Positions 56,494 through 64,000 of a stretch of 64,000 bases of DNA are shown here, piece by piece. Location of the stretch: assembly GCA_020746875.1 (NCBI GenBank), contig JAGTJL010000030.1, forward strand, positions 310,001 through 374,000. The letters are read 5' to 3'. The notes beneath the pieces were generated by a model. The model did not search any database and was not told the origin of the DNA. It saw only the letters and a list, made by a program, of their open reading frames with translations. Each line of letters begins with the position of its first letter. Position 1 is the stretch's first letter. Position numbers and translations under genes: made by a program. Source of the stretch: Rhexocercosporidium sp. MPI-PUGE-AT-0058 (Eukaryota > Ascomycota > Leotiomycetes > Helotiales).

Positions 56494-58435
56494 ATGGCTT
56501 CTAACCCGCAGAGCGTCAATGGCTCGGAAAGCGAATTCGAATTCATTGAGACTCCCAAGGCGCCCACGCCCACATTTGAGAAATTCGAGGAGTGCGGTGT
56601 GAAGACTACTTCAGTGAGTTTTGGATTTGTTATATGGTGATGATTGGCAGAGTTTCTGGCTGTATTGGACCCAGATCAATCAGCAATTGCGGTGTCTAGA
56701 ATATTTCTGCCTCCTCTTTATCCCCCTCGACATCTGTTATCACTCCACCAGCACTTGCCCCGATTCTTTCCCCATACTCCTCGAGCAACTGACTTCCGAA
56801 TCTATCTCTATCCCTCAAGCCATTGACTCCCCAGCCGATCGCCACTTTACCACCAATTGATCCTCAACTAATATCTTGCAGTACCCAGCTATCAAGAATG
56901 CCCCTCTCCCTGCGGATGCTGCTGGCAACACCAGCTTCTCCAACCTCTTCCTCTTCGGACTCGTCGCTGGTGTCCCAACATACATGTCCTGGAAGGTCGG
57001 TGGTGGAATGAAGACTTCTATATTCTTTGGTATCTTCACCACAGTCCCGATCCTGATCAGTTTCTGGTACATGGCATCCTCTTTCAGTCCTCGCAAGAAT
57101 GAGAAGGTCAAGTACCCAGGTCGCCCAGTCGAACATTACCTTACCTTCAAGAATGCTGCCGACAAGGCCAAGTATTACGGAAGCAACAAGATCCCAATGG
57201 AGACCTTCTACAGCATGTACTTTGACGGAGATGTAGAGTTCAACGGAGACTGCTTGGAGGTTATGGAATATAGACACGATTGGGCCAGCTTCAGATTTAC
57301 CCTGGGTTTATTCAAGCACGTCTTCTTCGTCTTTGCACCTGAAGTTATTATGCACACCAGATCTCAAGGTATGACGCTTTTCCCGGGCTAAAGGACTGAC
57401 TCTTCTGACATTGGATTCGTAGATGAGGAGCAGGTTCGAGACCACTACGACCGAGGTGATGACTTTTACGGATGGTTCCTTGGCCCACGTATGGTCTACA
57501 CTTCTGGTGTTATCTCTGATATCAACAAGGAGGAGTCTCTTGAGCAACTCCAGGATAACAAGCTTGCCATTGTCTGCGAGAAGATCGATCTCAAGGAGGG
57601 CGAGACACTTCTGGATATTGGGTGCGGATGGGGAACTCTTGCCAAATTCGCCAGTGTCAACTACGGTGCAAAGGCTACTGGAATCACTCTCGGCCGCAAC
57701 CAGACCGCGTGGGGCAACAACGGACTTCGCAAGGTTGGTATTCCTGAGGAGCAAAGCAAGATTCTCTGCATGGATTACCGTGATATCCCAGTCCCAGAGG
57801 GCAAATACCAAAAGATCACCTGTCTCGAGATGGCCGAGCACGTTGGCATGCGACATCTTACTCCTTTCCTCCAGCAATGTAATGACATGATGGATGATGA
57901 CGGAATCTTCTTCCTCCAGGTCGCCGGACTGAGAAAGAGCTGGCAATACGAGGATCTCATCTGGGGTCTTTTCATGAACAAGTACATCTTCCCAGGTGCC
58001 GATGCCTCGTGCCCTCTCAACAACTACATCAGCGCTTGTGAGAGTGCCGGATGGGAAGTCAAGACTATCGATACTATCGGAGTCCACTACTCCGCCACTC
58101 TCTGGAGATGGTACAGAAACTGGATCGCCAACCAGGACAAGGTCAAGGCAAAGTATGGCAACAGATGGTACAGAGTAAGTTGATACAACCCCCGGTTCCA
58201 ATCGTTGTCTAACAGTTCATAGATCTGGGAGTTCTTCCTTGCTTACTCCACCATCACCTCCCGTCAAGGAGGAGCCACCTGCTACCAAATCACCCTGGTC
58301 AAGAACATCAACTCTACCCACCGCATCAACGGCATCAACACCCAGTTCTCTCTTTCTGGAGCCCTCAATGCTGCAAAGGTCGCTGGCAAGGCTCTGTTCC
58401 CGAAGGCATCTGTCTCTGAGAAGATTGTCAACTGA
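56494..58435 (+). CDS. Sphingolipid C9-methyltransferase
   Basis: Four exons: 56494-56613, 56882-57368, 57423-58174 and 58223-58435; 523 aa. The enzyme adds a methyl group from S-adenosylmethionine to C9 of the sphingoid base of glucosylceramide, a fungal-specific membrane lipid. Two membrane helices come early (FLFGLVAGVPTYMSW and FFGIFTTVPILISFWYM, about 60-110). A cyclopropane-synthase-like domain follows: VRDHYDRGDDFYGWFLGPRMVYTSG, the SAM motif LLDIGCGWGTLAKF, EMAEHVG and the end motif WRWYRNW. The membrane helices and length separate it from plain cyclopropane-fatty-acid synthases. It probably sits in the ER or Golgi. The first intron is long for this window (268 bp), although both its ends are canonical. 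Confidence 0.9.
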
Positions 58436-59097
58436 GCGGATTAAGCTTTGCTGGAATTTTAGTCGAGGAGTAGTTGGTGGAATGTGACATTTGTGCTGAT
58501 TATGGATATGGGATGGAATGAAAATGGGAATGGAAAATTAGAATTGGCTTTGTATCCATATGTAGAGCATGATGCATCACGGATAGAGACTCGCCGGGGT
58601 GCAGATAGACAGAGCAGGAGAGTCTTGTTTCTGCCACGTGAAAATGCCAGAGTGGACGTAGACATAGGCCAGGAGTTGTTTGTAGCTTTGTTTACTGGGT
58701 AGCAAGAGTCTACAAGTTACATTGGGGCTGTTTGGATCAATGTGAATGAATGTGAAATGGAACTTGGGATCTCTTTAAACTTTCCTTACAAAATCAACAG
58801 TCCTGAGATAGACATTCATGACTATTTAAGGTTTACAATTACTTATACGCTCTCGCTCGCACCATGGTCCTCGCTTACTCGGTATGGGCGGCTCTGACCT
58901 GACAATGAGGCGTCATGCCGCCCGCCAATCTTGCCGCCAACCGCCTCAGCCACGCGTGCGTATGAGTGTGTAGGTAATCGCAGCCAGACACTGACTGCAA
59001 CTTTCACGTCGAACATACAACAACCACACATCTCGGTCACGGTACCACGTACCACCCCTTCCTTTCCTCTCATCTCGAATCCTGCATACACCCACCG
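58436..59097. other. Intergenic region
   Basis: 660 bases between two plus-strand genes. The end is CA-rich, a usual leader for the next gene. No gene seen. Confidence 0.5.
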
Positions 59098-62000
59098 ATG
59101 TTCTCAGGTTCGAACTCCTACCTGGGGGCCCAGAGTGGTCGCCCAGGCGGTCCCCAGCAGTTCAATTCTTTTCCAAACCAGCAAGGCCAGCAGCAGCAGC
59201 AGCAAGCTCAACAACAAGGCTTCATGAATCCGAATCCGACCGGCTTTGGACAACAAGCTCCTCTGCAACCAAATTTCACTGGATATCCCATGCAGCCCCA
59301 GCAGACTGGCTTCCAACCCCAACAGCAGATGCAACAGCAGCCAACCGGATTCCCAGGTCAGCAATTCAACAATGTCCAACCTCCGCAGCAACAAAGCTTC
59401 CAGACTGGAGCTCCGCAGATGCCTCAGATTCCCCAGCAATATCAGAATCAGGCTCAGCAGCCTCCTGCGGCCCCGACACAGAAACCCCAAGCGACAGGGT
59501 TCGCCCAGATGGCAGATAGCTTCAGATCGAGCCCAGCCGCCGCTCCCGCGAGAGGACGCAGAGCATCGAAATCGAAGGGCTCCAAAATTCCAAGCATACG
59601 ATTGTCGTTCATCACGGCGCAGGATCAGGCGAAGTTTGAGACTTTGTTCAAGTCCGCAGCCGGGGATGAGCAGACGTTGTCGGGAGATAAGTCTAGAGAC
59701 CTGCTCATGCGCTCGAAGTTGGATGGGAATGCTTTGTCACAAATATGGTATGATATCGCGGCATTGGGGAGTCTGCGGGCCTGAAATCGCTAATGCTTGG
59801 TTGTAGGACTCTTGCAGATACCACTCGATCGGGACAGCTACATTTCCCCGAATTCGCTCTCGCGATGTACCTCTGCAATCTGAAGCTGGTGGGAAAGGCA
59901 TTGCCCTCTGTACTCCCGGATAATATCAAAAACGAGGTGTCGAGCATGGTGGATATCATCAATTTCGGTGTGGTGGATGATGCTCCAGAATTGCCATCGA
60001 GGACCAATGCTCCAGACTTTACTGGCAGGCAAAATGCGGCATCACCAACGATCCATCAACCACAGCCAACCGCCTCGAACTCTGCTCTATTGACAGCGCA
60101 GATGACTGGTTTCCCAACCCAACAGAACAATTTCTCGGGTGGAGGATTCGGACAACAACAAGGTGGTTTCCAGCAGCCCATGCAGACAGGCTTTGGTCAG
60201 AACCAGGGAGTGCAAGCAAACCCGTCTGGATTCCAGAGCATGTCAAACCCATCTGCTACTGGATACACCGGACCTCGTCCTCCAATGCCACCAATGCCTA
60301 CTGGATATGGTCAGGGCCTTTCCCCAGCACAGACTGGCATGGGAGGAATGGTTGCTCCATTAAACAGTCAACCCACTGGACGACCTGGACAGTGGGGCTT
60401 GGTCAATGCTCCTGCAAGCGGACTACCTAATATCGACCTTCTCCAATCTCGAATGATGCCTCAACAAGGTCGAGAGCAGGGCTCCTTTACAACTTCTGGT
60501 CTGCAAGGTAATGCCGTCATTCCTTGGGCAGTCACTAAGGACGAGAAGACTAGATATGATTCTGTCTTCAAAGCTTGGGATGGCTTCAACAAGGGCTTTA
60601 TTGGTGGTGATGTTGCCATTGAAGTCTTTGGACAGAGTGGTCTGGAAAAGCAAGATATGGAGCGAGTATGGACACTTGCGGACCACGGAAACAAGGGTCG
60701 TCTGAACATGGACGAATTCGCAGTTGCCATGCACTTGATTTACCGCAAGCTAAACGGTTATCCATTGCCAGCTCAACTTCCTCCGGAGCTTGTTCCTCCT
60801 TCCACCAGAAACTTCAATGACTCGATCGGACAAGTCAAATCGCTTCTTTCCCAAGAATCCGATTTCCGGAAGAATTCTGGTGCGACCTTGTTGCCACAAA
60901 AGACTGGAGTCAGCTACTTGAAGAATCACTCTTTCCGCGGAGGAGCTTCTGGATTTGGTGGGGGACGAAAGGATGCCACTGTATTCAAGAACAACGATGA
61001 CGACGTTGGATACAAGTCCAGCGCTCGTCGGAGATTGGGCAATGGCTCTCCTCGTCCGTCGTCTCCTGCGTCTTCAACTTCCAATGATGAGCTATCAATG
61101 GACCAATTAAAGAAGAAGATCCGCGAAAAGCAGGTTCTTCTCGATGCAATCGATTTCAAGGATGAGAACGCGGCCGATGAGGACGATGCACTCGATAGAC
61201 GCGATCGTCGTGAGGCAGATGATCTTTATCGCCGCATTCGACGCATTCAAGAGGATATTGACTCACATCCAGATGCATCCTTGCGCAATGTTGATTCCGG
61301 TGCCGAGCGTCGTATTCTGAAGCGACAACTTCAAGGGCTGATTGATAAACTTCCCGAGATTGCTTCAAATGTCCGCAAGACTGAACGAAGCATTGCTGAT
61401 GCGAAGCTCGAGCTATTCCGTCTTCGAGATGCAAAGGCTCATCCTGGGAGTGCTTCTTCTATCGTTGGCACTGGACCTGGTGGATCTGTTACGGAATCTG
61501 ATCGTCTCAAGGCTCGTGCCAAAGCTATGATGCAGCAACGTTCTGCAGCTCTGACTGGACGAAAGATTGAGTCAAGCAATGATGACTTTGAAGCCCCAAA
61601 GCGCCTGGAAGAAGAAAATATTAAGATCAAGAACGAGAAAGAGAACAATGAGCGCATGGTCAGAGATGTCGAGGACAGTGTACGTGACTTCTCGCAAGGC
61701 CTCGAGGACAGTCTCAAGGAGGGCGCAGAGGACTCGAGCACTGAGCACGAGAAGCGACGATGGGAGGATGGTCTCGGGGTCGAGGACGAGGTCAAGGATT
61801 TCATCTTTGATTTGCAGAGATCTAGCAAGTCTGCCAGAGTCCGTACCGACGACCGCAGTCGCAACACCCGAGACACTTCACGCTCGGCATCCTCATCGCG
61901 ATATGACAGTCCAGCTGCGACTTCGCCTGTCCAGCCAAAAGCTGCGCCAGCCGCTGCACCTGCTCCAGCTTCTGGTGGAACTTATTCCCAATACAAGACA

Positions 62001-63494
62001 CCAGAGGATCGTGCTGCGTACATCAAGCAACAGGCCGAACAACGTATGGCTGAGCGTCTTGCTGCCCTCGGTATTAAAGCACCCTCGAAGCCCGGCGAGA
62101 CTTCCGCACAACGAATGGAGCGTGAGAAAGGGGAGAGAGCTGCCAAGCTCCGAAAGGCAGAGGAAGAAGATACCAAGCGTGAGACAGAGAGACAGGCTAG
62201 AATCAACGAGGAGCAAGGCATTCCTCCACCAGCTCCGGCTCCAGTTGCAAAGAAGCCTCCACCACCACCTTCGAGAAAGGCTGCGAGGAGTGATGCTAGT
62301 GAGCGTAAAGCCGAGGATGAGCAAAGAGTCTTGGAAGAACAGAAAGCACAGATTATCGCTACACAAGAACTGGAGTAAGTAACATTCTCGTTCGGATATG
62401 ACTAAGCTGACTTGAATAGGGACGATGCCACTCGACAGGAGAATGAGCTTGCAAAAGAGAAAGAAGCTGCTGCTGCACGCCTCAAGGCTCTTGAAGATCA
62501 AGTGAAAGCTGGCAAGATCAAGAAGGATGAGGAGAAACGGAGAAGAAAGGCTGCTCAAGCAGAGGCTAAGGATAAGGAAGCTCGATTGGCAGCACAGAGA
62601 GCTGAGATTGAAGCTGCGCAGGCTCGTGAGAGAGAGCTGCAACGTCAATTAGAGGCTATGGACGATGACAGTGATGATTCGTCTGATGATGATGAGGGAC
62701 CTAGTCAAGCCACACCCCAAGCATCAACTCCTACTCAAGGAAGCCAGGAGTTTGAAAGAAAGGCGATCTCTCCACCTCCACCACCAGTCCCAACAGTCGT
62801 TTCTCCCTTGCCAGTGGCAGCAACAACGACTTCTCTTCCTATCGCCAGTCCTCCATCCGATACTGAGACTCGAAACCCCTTCTTGAAGAAGCTCGCCCAG
62901 ACCGGCCCAGATGGAGCCTCTCCTTCAGCTCAGTCGAACAACCCCTTCCACCGCTTGCCAGCTCAAGAGACCCCCAAAGCTCCGGAACCAATCATCACCC
63001 AACCTACCGGCTCACGATCTCGCGTCCGCCCAGAAGAAGACGATTGGTCTGTCGTCGGCTCAGACAAGGAAGATGACTCGTCCGACGACGAAGGTCCAGG
63101 AGCAGGAAACGCCCGACACCTCGCCTCAATCCTCTTCGGTACCATGGGCCCTCCTCGCCCACTATCCGCTGCCGGCGGAGCTGGATCAACCCCCACCAGC
63201 CCTGCTCCAGCCCGAGATACTGTCTCCTCGCCTCCTCCACCACCTATGCCATCTGGAGGCGCTCCTCCCCCACCTCCAATGCCTGCTTTTGGCGGCCCTC
63301 CACCACCTCCACCTATGCCAGGATCTGCGGCCCCAGGCGGCCCACCTCCTCCCCCGCCCATGCCAGCTCCTGGTCCTCCCGGAGGGGGACGTCCGTCTGC
63401 GCTGCTAGGTGAGATTCAGATGGGTAAGGCGCTCAAGAAGACGCAGACAAAGGATAAGAGTGCTGCTGCTGTAGCTGGGAGAGTGTTGGATTGA
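59098..63494 (+). CDS. PAN1: PAN1 actin cytoskeleton-regulatory complex protein
   Basis: Three exons: 59098-59747, 59807-62374 and 62420-63494; 1430 aa, the usual PAN1 size. It is an endocytosis scaffold at cortical actin patches, working with END3 and SLA1 and activating Arp2/3. A Gln/Pro/Gly-rich N-terminus comes first. The first EH domain (about 175-275, [14 protein letters not shown] to [22 protein letters not shown]) is followed by a second Gln-rich linker and the second EH domain (about 455-545, [24 protein letters not shown]). A long charged coiled coil (about 655-1030) and a Pro-rich tail with many PPPPP runs follow. The WH2-like end is [13 protein letters not shown]. Several LxxQxTG motifs ([22 protein letters not shown]) are the known target sites of Ark/Prk kinases. 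Intron 2 is short (45 bp). Confidence 0.93.
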
Positions 63495-64000
63495 GTTGCT
63501 GATATTGAAAATGGGACTGGTTAATGAATGGTGTGTTTCATCGAGCAGATGGCAGGGGACGATTTGATTGTTAGCTGTAGTCTAGCTTGGTGTATTATAT
63601 TCGCGTTGGTAGTTAGTGAGTGGCGTGGCAGTTGGAGAGGAGTTGAGGCAAGTATGAAATTGATTGGTGGATTGGTGGATTGGAGAATGAAATGGATTTC
63701 TATATTTCGTCGCTGCTGCTCTCTTCTAGTGCGTTTCTCTGCTTGTATTTGGCTCGTCCCCTTAATATAGGATATGCTGGTCACACCGCCTTTCCTCTAG
63801 ACCCCTCTTCTGGATCCACATAGGTAGGCGGCCAGCTTTTCGTGAAACATTAAAGACCAGGTTTTTTTTTTTTTTGGATATGCATAGTTTCTGGCAATTG
63901 CTTACAAGATAGACAGACCTGGTATCTGGGGTGATACCCCCCTTACGGGTGTTCAATCAAAGGATGAGAAGCGAAGCTTTAGAAAGCATTCAGGAGTTGG
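63495..64000. other. 3' flank of PAN1
   Basis: 500 bases to the window edge, with a 14-base T run near 63862-63875. Short frames on both strands are unsupported. Confidence 0.45.

Noticed and set aside
61893..62648. 251-codon minus-strand frame
   Set aside because: Antisense shadow of the PAN1 coiled-coil coding region; Leu/Ser-rich because it mirrors Glu/Lys/Arg codons.
1..64000. CRISPR arrays, bacterial operons, prophage, rRNA or tRNA genes
   Set aside because: No regularly spaced repeats, no ribosome-binding-site gene strings and no recognisable tRNA or rRNA sequence; intron-rich genes show a fungal nuclear genome.

Overview
The window is nuclear DNA of a filamentous ascomycete (Pezizomycotina). 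Most genes are broken by 45-80 bp GT-AG introns. The gene set fits: a PAN1 endocytosis scaffold, a sphingolipid C9-methyltransferase, MAK11, Zn2Cys6 and DUF3425-type bZIP factors, a heme-thiolate peroxygenase, secreted proteases and small secreted proteins. The mixture (HeLo-like and ankyrin genes, an effector-like protein, many oxidoreductases) resembles Leotiomycetes such as Helotiales. That placement is inference; the sequence does not prove it. Exon joins below were worked out by hand from reading frame, splice consensus and family motifs.

Layout. 0-2 kb: a frameshifted sugar-transporter pseudogene. 2-11 kb: secreted or surface genes, namely an Asn-rich secreted protein, a Cys-rich GPI-type protein and a secreted dipeptidyl peptidase IV. 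11-14 kb: an intronless TPR protein and a peroxiredoxin-like protein. 15-25.5 kb: an oxidoreductase-rich stretch with an M43 metalloprotease, a cytochrome P450, a bZIP regulator, a divergent peroxygenase and an NmrA-like protein. 27-31.5 kb: a TauD-type dioxygenase divergent from a Dal5-type permease, with a small membrane-protein gene just behind the dioxygenase. 31.8-37.4 kb: a group of poorly characterised genes that includes two with HeLo-like (NLR-type) N-terminal domains, one carrying ankyrin repeats. 37.4-39 kb: MAK11. 39-48 kb: relic-rich and gene-poor, with a GT32 pseudogene, one intact secreted GH2 enzyme and about 4 kb without a recognisable gene. 47.8-51 kb: a celp0028-like secreted protein and a six-Cys small secreted protein. 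51-56 kb: a decayed monocarboxylate-type MFS gene and a Zn2Cys6 factor. 56-64 kb: housekeeping genes, the C9-methyltransferase and PAN1.

How the genes work together. Housekeeping genes (MAK11, C9-methyltransferase, PAN1) sit beside accessory blocks of secreted hydrolases, candidate effectors and oxidoreductases. The P450/bZIP/peroxygenase stretch looks like a small co-regulated oxidative locus, but it has no PKS, NRPS or terpene backbone gene. The dioxygenase/permease pair looks like uptake plus oxidation of a small organic acid or sulfonate. The HeLo-like block is the best candidate for something undescribed. Three transporter or transferase pseudogenes show that the accessory stretches are turning over.
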